This document shows positions 1-5,976 of a DNA stretch of 7,948 bases, one piece after another. Where the stretch lies: NCBI GenBank assembly GCA_002431845.1, contig DJEH01000143.1, forward strand, positions 7,571-15,518, in the 5' to 3' direction. The stretch comes from Prevotellaceae bacterium UBA5903. GTDB taxonomy: Bacteria > Bacteroidota > Bacteroidia > Bacteroidales > Bacteroidaceae. Position numbers and translations under genes: made by a program. A model generated the notes under the pieces. The model saw nothing but the letters and a program-made list of their open reading frames with translations. It did no database searches and was not told where the DNA came from. How positions within the stretch are numbered: the stretch's first letter is position 1; each line of letters begins with the position of its first letter.

Positions 1-1
1 G

Positions 2-64
2 GGCGTGATACGCCAACTAAATACGTGGCTTTATGATAGTAGGAAACGCAGTTTATGTACATAG
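2..64 (+). CDS. Possible 3' end of a plus-strand gene (partial)
   Basis: Frame 2 is open from the window edge to a TAG at 62-64. It would give about 20 C-terminal residues ending in RKRSLCT. Only 5 nt after this stop begins a perfect hairpin with a run of T on the plus strand, which is what the end of a rightward gene should look like. The product cannot be recognised from so few residues. Frame 1 is also open to a TGA at 34-36, so the frame is uncertain. The call rests mainly on the orientation of the terminator. Confidence 0.25.
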   Translation, partial: GVIRQLNTWLYDSRKRSLCT

Positions 65-69
65 AACAC

Positions 70-122
70 AAATATCAGCATAAAAGCGTAGTGCATTAGG
101 CTTTTATGCTGATATTTTTTTT
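70..122. terminator. Perfect 18-bp hairpin, probably a bidirectional terminator
   Basis: The arms at 70-87 and 100-117 are perfectly complementary (AAATATCAGCATAAAAGC and its reverse complement) around a 12-nt loop. On the plus strand the stem runs into an uninterrupted T-tract ending at 122, giving a canonical intrinsic terminator. On the minus strand the hairpin lies 13 nt beyond the glycosyltransferase stop, but the sequence after it (GTGTTCTATG) is only mildly T-rich. It probably serves convergent genes, and is stronger in the plus direction. Confidence 0.75.
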
Positions 123-130
123 GTACAGAC

Positions 131-1147
131 TTAGTCGGGAACACGAAGATTGAAAAATACCCTTCTGATGGTGAGATACAACCACGATTGCAAAAGGAAA
201 AGAGGAAACATGCGCCAAGGAAAATAGCCTAGACGATATTTTACCGTTGGGCGTATGAGCGATGGGTTGATTGTTTTAAACACCACTTGCATGCGCTTCA
301 TAATAAAACGTTTTTCGGCTTTTGAAAACTCATGCTTATGCTGCAACAAATAGCCATAACACCCTATAAGGTTGCACCAACGATGGGTTTCGTATAAGTT
401 TAACACCTCTTGAGCATGGATGATATTGCCGTTTTTTATCTCTTGGTCTAACAATCGTCGCATGCTTAAATTAGCCTCCATGTAGTCAAAACGCTTGATA
501 GAACAACTATTTGTGCATGAGTTTTTGTGTTGGCGATAAAAGTATTTTCCGCTGCAAAAAACCACTCTGCGAGAGTGAAGATAGTGGAGTCGTGTGGTGT
601 TGTCGTCGCTATAAAGGCGGCACGAAGTGTCGTAAGGATAACGCTTATGTAGCGAAGTTCGCACCACATAAAGCCCATGTATGCGCCAGTTAAGACTTAA
701 GCGGAATGCTTCTTCGCCCGAAAGAATGGTTCTATCAGTTTTGTTTTCATAGTCTGTTTCGCACTGAGTTTCGTCGTTGTGCATCACCACGTGCAACAAC
801 ACACAATCGTTTTCGTCATCCGCCTTTAGCGCATCGTAGGCTTTCTGCAAAGTGTCGGGCTCGTACCAATCGTCGCTATCGAGCATCGTTGTAAATTCGC
901 CCTCAGCAATGGTAAGTCCCAAGTTTCGCGCCACAGCTTGCCCACTATTGACGGGCGTTTGCAGTACTTTTATTCGGCTATCACGTTGTGCATACGCCTT
1001 TAATATATGGAGTGAGCCATCGGTAGAGCAGTCGTCAATGCAAACAATCTGAATATCCTTGAGCGACTGGCAAAGCAGGGAGGTGAGGCATTTTTCTAAA
1101 AATTGCTCTGTATTGTACACAGCAACAAGCACCGTTATCTTGCACAT
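131..1147 (-). CDS. Family 2 glycosyltransferase (GT-A fold)
   Basis: Inverting-type glycosyltransferase that likely adds a sugar to a lipid-linked surface glycan on the cytoplasmic face of the inner membrane. The N-terminal GT-A domain is clear: a VAVYN strand at residues 8-12, the nucleotide-binding DDCSTDGS at 38-45, NSGQAVARN at about 67-75, and the metal-binding DSDDWYEP at 90-97. The C-terminal half carries YRQHKNSC, typical of Bacteroidota GT2 enzymes, and ends in a hydrophobic and basic stretch (about residues 310-332) that could sit on the membrane. The length of 338 aa is normal. ATG start at 1147. It begins 13 nt after the flippase stop, so the two are surely co-transcribed. Donor and acceptor sugars cannot be told from the sequence. 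Confidence 0.9.
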   Translation of the reverse strand: MCKITVLVAVYNTEQFLEKCLTSLLCQSLKDIQIVCIDDCSTDGSLHILKAYAQRDSRIKVLQTPVNSGQAVARNLGLTIAEGEFTTMLDSDDWYEPDTLQKAYDALKADDENDCVLLHVVMHNDETQCETDYENKTDRTILSGEEAFRLSLNWRIHGLYVVRTSLHKRYPYDTSCRLYSDDNTTRLHYLHSRRVVFCSGKYFYRQHKNSCTNSCSIKRFDYMEANLSMRRLLDQEIKNGNIIHAQEVLNLYETHRWCNLIGCYGYLLQHKHEFSKAEKRFIMKRMQVVFKTINPSLIRPTVKYRLGYFPWRMFPLFLLQSWLYLTIRRVFFNLRVPD

Positions 1148-1160
1148 TTTATCTGCTTAT

Positions 1161-2669
1161 TTATTTCTGTTTAAAAAATTTGTTTTTTAGTGTTTCAAGC
1201 AAATGGGTTTCTTTGTTTAATATACTAAAAGAGAGGTATGCAGATGCCGTTATCACTATGCCCCCCACCATGCATTTTGGTGCGAAATCCATACGCAACG
1301 AAGCATAAACTGCCACTGCAAGCATAGCAAATTGGGCTATAAATGCTATGGGCGAAGCTGGCTTAAACCGATAACCATACTTTAGATAATAAAAGGTGTG
1401 TATGAATAGCAAATCGAACAGTCCCATCAGCGTAAGTGCCCATCCAGTGCCCTCAAGGCCAAACAGATAATAGAACGCCGGAACTGCTATGGCCAACAAA
1501 ACATCGTATGCCACCTCGCTTACGACGTAAATTTTTGAATGGCCATGAGCAAGAGGCAAATAAGCTACGGGCAAGGTGAGCGACTTGAAGAACATGTAAA
1601 AAACAGCACAAGTGGCCATATTGACCGAACTGACAAACGCTGCCGAAAAGAGTAAACGTACCACCCAAGGCATAAGCATAACAAAGCTAACCAATATGGG
1701 AGCTACGAGCAATACGCACACTTCGATTTGCTTATTCACGGTGTTACACATCAAGCGGCGGTCGTCTTTTACAGCCGAAAGTCGCGGAAAGTAATCGTTC
1801 TCTACTGCCATAAACACCAACGAGGCATAGCTCACAATCATGATATAGCCACAATTATAAAGTCCAACCACATCTACACCACCCAAGCGCACCATGAGCG
1901 CACGCATCACATACTCTGCCCCTTGGCCAAACGCACCTGCCAAAATGTATGCCACACCAAGTTTGATGAAGGGCATACCATATTTTAAAGTGTTAGTATT
2001 CAGTATTTTTAAGTTCCACGGAACAACTTTGGTCGAATAGTATAAATGCACCAACAATATGCCCAAATTGCTCAACAACAAGGCTGGCACAATGCTTGTA
2101 GCACCCATTGTGCCATAAAAAACGAGATAGACCAACAAGGTTACGAGGGCACATACCACTGAGATGGCTGCCACACGCTTCAAGCATTTAAGCCCTTTGA
2201 GTATGGCCATTTCGCCACCTGTTAGAGCCAACATGCCCACCATGGGCGAGAGCAATGCAAACGAATACGTGTAACTATAATTGCCAAACGTGAGCATACT
2301 GATAATAGGACTCAGCACCAACCCAGCAAGTGTGCCTACAATGGCCGTTACTACACACCATGCCCTAACCGACCGCACACTTGCCTCGATGCCCTCTTTG
2401 TCGGCCTGTGCATATTTCTCAGCCACATCTTTTACGGCACTAAACGATATGCCCATGTTGGTACACTGGTTTAGCAAAGATACTACATTGTTGTATATAT
2501 TAATGAGTGCCAACCCCGCAGGGCCCAAAAATATGGCAACCACCTTTGTGCGCAACACGCCAACGAGCATTGTGAGCACCTGCACACCGCCAAACAGCCC
2601 TGTATACTTCAGCACATGGCTATAGCTGGCATCGTATTGTTGAGGAGATTGTGTATGTTTTTCTTCCAC
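1161..2669 (-). CDS. Wzx-type polysaccharide/O-antigen flippase
   Basis: Integral membrane protein of 502 aa, the usual size for the MOP superfamily (polysaccharide synthase / O-antigen translocase branch), with about 12 or more hydrophobic helices spread over its whole length. The first helices contain RTKVVAIFLGPAGLALINIYNN (about residues 40-61), closely matching the start of WzxE-like proteins (a FGPAGLG-type motif). AVENDYFPRLS at 288-298 is the conserved segment after TM8. It would flip lipid-linked oligosaccharide across the inner membrane for capsule, O-antigen or another surface glycan. The start is GTG at 2669: no ATG lies nearby in frame, and an in-frame TAA lies just upstream. It heads a unit with the glycosyltransferase, preceded by a TATCTTTG promoter element. 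No polymerase (Wzy) or initiating transferase is in the window. The symbol wzx is likely but not assigned without context. Confidence 0.85.
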   Translation of the reverse strand: MEEKHTQSPQQYDASYSHVLKYTGLFGGVQVLTMLVGVLRTKVVAIFLGPAGLALINIYNNVVSLLNQCTNMGISFSAVKDVAEKYAQADKEGIEASVRSVRAWCVVTAIVGTLAGLVLSPIISMLTFGNYSYTYSFALLSPMVGMLALTGGEMAILKGLKCLKRVAAISVVCALVTLLVYLVFYGTMGATSIVPALLLSNLGILLVHLYYSTKVVPWNLKILNTNTLKYGMPFIKLGVAYILAGAFGQGAEYVMRALMVRLGGVDVVGLYNCGYIMIVSYASLVFMAVENDYFPRLSAVKDDRRLMCNTVNKQIEVCVLLVAPILVSFVMLMPWVVRLLFSAAFVSSVNMATCAVFYMFFKSLTLPVAYLPLAHGHSKIYVVSEVAYDVLLAIAVPAFYYLFGLEGTGWALTLMGLFDLLFIHTFYYLKYGYRFKPASPIAFIAQFAMLAVAVYASLRMDFAPKCMVGGIVITASAYLSFSILNKETHLLETLKNKFFKQK

Positions 2670-2710
2670 TCTTTATTATTTTCTGTTATTTATTGTGTAT
2701 GAGATAGATG

Positions 2711-2739
2711 CAAAGATACGTTTTTAAAGCAAAACAATA
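2711..2739 (-). promoter_or_regulatory. Putative Bacteroidota-type promoter for the flippase gene
   Basis: On the minus strand TATCTTTG (2718-2711) is a full match to the Bacteroidota -7 consensus TAnnTTTG. It lies about 41 nt upstream of the GTG start. A TATTG (2739-2735) lies 16 nt before it and could act as the -33 element, although the spacing is a little short. The TATTG lies in the T-rich 3' part of the queF terminator, so the two signals share bases. Confidence 0.5.
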
Positions 2740-2781
2740 GGCGAAACCATAGCCCAAAAGCCATAGTTCCGCCTTTATTGT
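2726..2781 (-). terminator. Intrinsic terminator of the yhhQ-queC-queF unit
   Basis: The minus-strand RNA folds into a 14-bp stem (2773-2760 with 2753-2740) with three G-U pairs and a 6-nt loop. It can be extended by ACAAUA/UAUUGU (2781-2776 with 2739-2734) across a two-base bulge. The 3' side is T-rich (TATTGTTTTGCTTT). It starts 18 nt after the queF stop. The G-U pairs make it stable only in the minus-strand transcript, which fixes its direction. Confidence 0.75.
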
Positions 2782-2798
2782 AAAGCGAAAGAGTTATT

Positions 2799-3254
2799 TT
2801 ATAAATCGTGTTGCTGCAAACGATACTCTGCCAATTTTTCGTATTTAGTGCCAGGCATGCCGTAGTTGGCATAAGGATAAATGCTTATGCCACCACGCGG
2901 TGTAAACAATCCTGTCACCTCGATGTATTTAGGTTTCATTAATTTAATAAGGTCTTTCATGATGATATTGACGCAATCTTCGTGAAAGTCGCCATGATTT
3001 CTGAAACTAAATAGATATAGTTTCAAGCTTTTGCTCTCTACCATTAGTTCGCCTGGAATGTAAGCAATGCGTATTTCGGCAAAATCGGGCTGTCCCGTAA
3101 TAGGACAAAGGCTTGTAAACTCGGGACAATTAAAGCGTACCCAGTAGTCGTTTCCGGGATGTTTGTTCACAAAAGTTTCGAGCACTTCGGGCGCATAGTC
3201 GCTTTTATATACTGTTTTTGCGCCTAAGGCATTGAGATGTAAATCTTCGCGCAT
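2799..3254 (-). CDS. queF: NADPH-dependent 7-cyano-7-deazaguanine (preQ0) reductase
   Basis: Cytoplasmic T-fold enzyme that reduces the nitrile of preQ0 to the amine preQ1 with NADPH, in queuosine biosynthesis. It is the short, single-domain YkvM-type (about 151 aa). Numbering from the ATG at 3254, the catalytic Cys50 lies in FTSLCPITGQPDFA, with the partner Asp57. The family QueF motif ESKSLKLYL starts at residue 73, and FRNHGDFHEDC supplies the substrate-binding His91-Glu92. All key residues are present. A TTG two codons upstream (3260) is also open, but the ATG fits the MREDL N-terminus better. It lies 21 nt after queC, and a terminator follows directly. Confidence 0.95.
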   Translation of the reverse strand: MREDLHLNALGAKTVYKSDYAPEVLETFVNKHPGNDYWVRFNCPEFTSLCPITGQPDFAEIRIAYIPGELMVESKSLKLYLFSFRNHGDFHEDCVNIIMKDLIKLMKPKYIEVTGLFTPRGGISIYPYANYGMPGTKYEKLAEYRLQQHDL

Positions 3255-3275
3255 AGTCAATTATAATCTTAAATT

Positions 3276-3995
3276 CTAAAGGTGGTTATTGTTGGGCTGC
3301 TGAGCCTTTAAGCGTAAATATTCGTCGAGTCCTTGCTTGCGAAGTTTGCATGCAGGGCAATGTCCACAACCATCGCCCACCACTCCATTGTAGCACGTAA
3401 GTGTGCGGTGGCGAACAAGGTCGAGCACACCCAATTCGTCGGCAAGTGCCCAAGTGTCGCATTTGTCAATCCACATCAAGGGGGTGTGAATGACGAACTG
3501 TTCCTCCATAGCCAGGTTGAGCGTTACGTTGAGCGAACGTATAAACGAGTCGCGGCAGTCGGGGTAACCAGAGAAGTCGGTTTGCGACACTCCTGTTACT
3601 AAATGACGTATGCCTCTTTCGCGTGCATAAACGGCTGCAATGCTCAAAAAGAAGAGGTTACGACCAGGAACAAAGGTGTTAGGCGGCCCGTCGGCAGGCT
3701 TCACTTGGTCCATCACAATGCTTTGGTCGGTGAGCGAATTGTGTGCCAAATGACTTATAAAACTCACGTCTATCTTATCGAAATGCACACCAGCTTCGTT
3801 TGCTATGTCTTGTGCCAAATCAACCTCGTGTGCATGCTTCTGACCATAAACAAAACTCAATGCATACACCTCTTTAAAGTGTTTTTTTGCCCAAAAAAGG
3901 CAAGTGGTAGAATCTTGTCCACCGCTAAAAACAACAAGAGCGCTTTCGTTTATTACGCCATTGTCTATTGGAAATTGGTGATTTTGTTTTAGCAT
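3276..3995 (-). CDS. queC: 7-cyano-7-deazaguanine (preQ0) synthase
   Basis: ATP-dependent enzyme that converts 7-carboxy-7-deazaguanine plus ammonia to preQ0, the substrate of the downstream QueF. The PP-loop SGGQDS of the adenine nucleotide alpha-hydrolase fold is at residues 24-29. The zinc site is formed by Cys201 and the CGHCPAC cluster (Cys210, Cys213, Cys216) near the C-terminus. GPPNTFVPGRNLFFL in the middle is also characteristic of QueC. At 239 aa it is slightly longer than usual, through a roughly 15-residue N-terminal lead before the first beta strand. ATG start at 3995, 38 nt after the transporter stop. It is the middle gene of a three-gene unit. The partner enzymes QueD and QueE must be encoded elsewhere, if present. 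Confidence 0.96.
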   Translation of the reverse strand: MLKQNHQFPIDNGVINESALVVFSGGQDSTTCLFWAKKHFKEVYALSFVYGQKHAHEVDLAQDIANEAGVHFDKIDVSFISHLAHNSLTDQSIVMDQVKPADGPPNTFVPGRNLFFLSIAAVYARERGIRHLVTGVSQTDFSGYPDCRDSFIRSLNVTLNLAMEEQFVIHTPLMWIDKCDTWALADELGVLDLVRHRTLTCYNGVVGDGCGHCPACKLRKQGLDEYLRLKAQQPNNNHL

Positions 3996-4033
3996 AATAT
4001 GTTGTTATCCTTTTGTTTTTCTTTATAATTTGC

Positions 4034-4756
4034 TTATAGGTCAAAAATTTTCCAAACACTATACGATATGCCTTCGTCGTAGGTGTCTTCGCCCTCATAG
4101 CGTTTCAGAAAGTTCACTACGCGAATGGTAATGGGCAATACAATAATTTCGTACACAGTTTTTAGCACCACCTGGTTTAGCATAAGCATGGGTATAACAC
4201 TCCAAGGCACCACACCGCCCAAAGCTAAGGGAAAAAACACCAAGGAGTCGCCTGTCTCGCCCACTACCGTAGAGGCTATAGCACGGTACGAAAAATGGCG
4301 CCCATGCTCAGACTTCAGTTTCATTTTGCTCATAACGTAAGCATTTAAAAATGAACCTACTAAAAAGGCCATAAACGATGCGGCACAGATGCGAGGTGCC
4401 AAACCAAAGATGGCATGAAACCCCTCTTCGCCATGCCAATAAGCGGCTCCTGGCAACCAATCTGCCACAAAGCCAAAAAGCACAAACAAAAAGTTCATGG
4501 CGAAACCCAACCAAATGATAAGGCGTGCACGACGATAGCCCCACACCTCAACCATGCAGTCGTTAATGATATACGAAACGGGAAAAACAATGAGCCCAGC
4601 CGTTAGTTCTAACGGCCCGATACTAATTTGTTTGGTTTCTAACAAGTTTGCCGCTATAAGACAAACGCAAAAGAGCACCCCAAGCAACATATAGGGTATG
4701 CTCACCATGTTGCGGTGCTGTTCTCTTGCAGCACCTTTTGATTGATTATTGATCAT
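4034..4756 (-). CDS. yhhQ: Queuosine precursor transporter, YhhQ/DUF165 family
   Basis: Inner-membrane protein of 240 aa with about six hydrophobic segments (near residues 20-38, 47-66, 79-99, 117-143, 170-192 and 197-215). The family's E. coli member YhhQ takes up preQ0 and preQ1. Visible family signatures are the acidic/amide loop YIINDCMVEVWGYRRAR at 62-78 and RAIASTVVGETGDSLVF at 158-174. The start at 4756 is preferred over the internal Met17, because the pseudoknot tail of the riboswitch ends 4 nt before this ATG. It leads the unit with queC and queF, which independently supports a 7-deazaguanine substrate. Which precursor (preQ0, preQ1 or queuine) is taken up is not visible. Confidence 0.9.
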   Translation of the reverse strand: MINNQSKGAAREQHRNMVSIPYMLLGVLFCVCLIAANLLETKQISIGPLELTAGLIVFPVSYIINDCMVEVWGYRRARLIIWLGFAMNFLFVLFGFVADWLPGAAYWHGEEGFHAIFGLAPRICAASFMAFLVGSFLNAYVMSKMKLKSEHGRHFSYRAIASTVVGETGDSLVFFPLALGGVVPWSVIPMLMLNQVVLKTVYEIIVLPITIRVVNFLKRYEGEDTYDEGISYSVWKIFDL

Positions 4757-4760
4757 TATT

Positions 4761-4791
4761 CTTGTTTTTTACGAGGTTTACCAAGCACTCG
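4761..4791 (-). promoter_or_regulatory. preQ1-I-like riboswitch (translational, before yhhQ)
   Basis: The minus-strand RNA reads: P1 5' arm CGAG (4791-4788), 12-nt loop UGCUUGGUAAAC (4787-4776), P1 3' arm CUCG (4775-4772), then the A-rich tail UAAAAAACAAG (4771-4761). The B. subtilis class I aptamer has the loop UUCUAGCUACAC and the tail AUAAAAAACUAA. Loop length is identical, 8 of 12 bases agree, and the final C is the one that pairs with preQ1. Loop CUUG (4785-4782) is perfectly complementary to tail CAAG (4764-4761), forming the H-type pseudoknot P2. P1 is one pair shorter than in B. subtilis. The tail ends 4 nt before the yhhQ ATG and no terminator follows, so ligand binding should block translation initiation. 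Known preQ1-I switches control this gene family. Confidence 0.85.
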
Positions 4792-4824
4792 GGGCTAAGA
4801 TGGCTTCTTTGTTATTTATAGCCC
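4792..4824 (-). other. Leader hairpin abutting the riboswitch
   Basis: GGGCUA (4824-4819) and UAGCCC (4797-4792) form a perfect 6-bp stem with a 21-nt A-rich loop. It ends exactly one base before P1 of the aptamer, so the two helices could stack. It is not part of the minimal preQ1-I fold. Its role is unknown; it may stabilise the leader or assist folding. Confidence 0.45.
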
Positions 4825-4842
4825 AAGTTTTTTATTGGACTG

Positions 4843-4850
4843 CAAAGTTA
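4843..4850 (-). promoter_or_regulatory. Putative -7 promoter element of the queuosine operon
   Basis: TAACTTTG on the minus strand matches the Bacteroidota -7 consensus TAnnTTTG. A transcript starting a few bases downstream would have a leader of about 80 nt, just enough for the hairpin and the preQ1-I aptamer. No convincing TTTG lies at the usual -33 distance; that region is taken up by the terminator of the preceding gene. Confidence 0.5.
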
Positions 4851-4862
4851 CAATATTTTATC

Positions 4863-4913
4863 AAAAAAGCGTGGTGGTTTGTACTGAAAAACATATTCAG
4901 TACAAACCACCAC
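4863..4913 (-). terminator. Intrinsic terminator of the EamA transporter gene
   Basis: A perfect 18-bp stem (4871-4888 with 4896-4913; GTGGTGGTTTGTACTGAA) with a 7-nt loop begins 24 nt after the transporter stop. On the minus strand it is followed by GC and six T residues (4868-4863), the canonical Rho-independent form. The plus side has no T-tract, so it acts leftward. Confidence 0.9.
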
Positions 4914-4937
4914 AAGTGCTTAAAAAGAGTGAGTGTG

Positions 4938-5885
4938 TTATCTTCTACGCGTAAAAATAATAATAATTACAGCTGGAATAATGAGCAATATGCCCGATAA
5001 AACTTGCACACTGAAAGGCTCATCAAACACGATGCAACCTATTATTACAGCGGTTAATGGTTCGAGTGCACCAAGTACTGCGGTTAGTGTGCTTCCTATC
5101 CGCTTAACACTATACACCAAACTCACATTGGTGACAAATGTGCATATTACTGCCAGCGACAACAGATTTTTTAGTTGTAAGGGAGTGGATATTGGCGAGA
5201 AATTGCCTTGTCTTAAAGCCTCAGCACCAAAGATTATGGCTCCTATAAACATTACGTAAAACACAAGTTTGCTGCTCTCCATTGTTGCAGCTCTTGAGCG
5301 GTTTACACGGATTAAATAAAGCGCATAACAAACGGCAGATATTAGCACTATTATCACGCCCTTTATGCTTGTATTTCCGTTGGTATTCCACGACAATACT
5401 GCCACTCCACCAACAGCCATCACCACCGCTAATAGGGTGCTTAAGCGTCTTGCCTCGTTGTAAAACATCATCATTATCAAGGCGGTTACAACGGGATACA
5501 TAAAGTGTAATGTGGTAGCCACACCGCTCGACATGTAGTTATATCCATCTATCAAAAAGAGGGCTGAGCCGTCGCTGATAAATGATAGATAAATGAGGGT
5601 TACGAGTTCGCCTCTCGTCACCTTAAAACTCTTTCGGCGCACAATCATCACCATTGCAACCAATAGGCTTGCAAAACCAAAACGATAAAATAATATCGTT
5701 GGGTCTGATAAATACTGCGATGCATCGCCCTGCTTTATTGGTAATGTAAAGAAAGGTATAAAGCCATAGCATATAGCTGCAAGGAGTCCTACTACGAAGC
5801 CTAATGTAGCTTCTTTTTGCTTACCCTTGGCTGGTGCAGAGGGGATTGTTGTTTTAGGAGTTTGAATATTGTTATTTGTTGCCAT
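4938..5885 (-). CDS. EamA/DMT-family transporter (RhaT-like, ten TM)
   Basis: Drug/metabolite transporter superfamily protein of 315 aa with about ten hydrophobic helices arranged as two EamA repeats (roughly residues 28-165 and 172-311). Repeat 1 contains the RFGFASLLVA and YMSSGVATTLHFMYPVVTAL segments. Repeat 2 ends with the typical RIGSTLTAVLGALEPLTAVIIGCIVFDEP (about 263-291), where the glutamate-proline of the ninth helix is conserved. The first 27 residues are polar, rich in Thr, Pro and Lys, and cytoplasmic. The C-terminus is basic (TRRR), consistent with positive-inside topology. The family exports amino acids, metabolites or drugs; the substrate cannot be read from the sequence. It stands alone between two hairpins and is probably its own transcription unit. 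ATG start at 5885. Confidence 0.9.
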   Translation of the reverse strand: MATNNNIQTPKTTIPSAPAKGKQKEATLGFVVGLLAAICYGFIPFFTLPIKQGDASQYLSDPTILFYRFGFASLLVAMVMIVRRKSFKVTRGELVTLIYLSFISDGSALFLIDGYNYMSSGVATTLHFMYPVVTALIMMMFYNEARRLSTLLAVVMAVGGVAVLSWNTNGNTSIKGVIIVLISAVCYALYLIRVNRSRAATMESSKLVFYVMFIGAIIFGAEALRQGNFSPISTPLQLKNLLSLAVICTFVTNVSLVYSVKRIGSTLTAVLGALEPLTAVIIGCIVFDEPFSVQVLSGILLIIPAVIIIIFTRRR

Positions 5886-5921
5886 GTGTAAGTATGTGAG
5901 TGTTAGATGTAAGGTTTATAC

Positions 5922-5976
5922 AAGAACTATCTGCAAAGACAAACATCAATTTAAGCTTTGCAGATAGTTCTTTTTT
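5922..5976. terminator. Perfect 17-bp hairpin between nitroreductase and EamA genes
   Basis: AAGAACTATCTGCAAAG at 5922-5938 is fully complementary to 5956-5972, around a 17-nt loop. It starts just after the nitroreductase stop codon (5977-5975), so it probably ends that unit. The clean T-run (to 5976) is on the plus strand, where it overlaps the stop codon; the minus-strand tail after the stem is GTATAAACC, a poor T-tract. It may be a bidirectional terminator, a weak leftward terminator or a 3'-end stabiliser. Confidence 0.6.

Noticed and set aside
2281..2625. Plus-strand frame of 114 codons
   Set aside because: It lies entirely antisense to the flippase gene. The composition (Thr, Asn, Ser, Pro rich) is that of a reversed membrane-protein gene, and no domain is recognisable.
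3255..3260. TTG start for queF two codons upstream of the ATG
   Set aside because: TTG starts are uncommon, and the ATG at 3254 gives the usual MREDL-type N-terminus. The effect on the protein is two residues.
3603..3992. Plus-strand frame of 129 codons
   Set aside because: Antisense to queC, whose motifs are unmistakable. The translation shows no family features.
4823..4850. A second, tandem preQ1 aptamer suggested by UAAAAAACUUGG upstream of the first
   Set aside because: There is no 5' P1 arm or 12-nt loop before it, and the likely transcription start lies too close to leave room for one.
4871..4913. Long perfect inverted repeat considered as an insertion-sequence end or protein-binding operator
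   Set aside because: The following T6 on the minus strand and its position 24 nt after a stop codon explain it fully as a terminator. There is no transposase or target-site duplication.
4933..5259. Plus-strand frame of 108 codons
   Set aside because: Antisense to the EamA transporter gene and lacking any recognisable motif.
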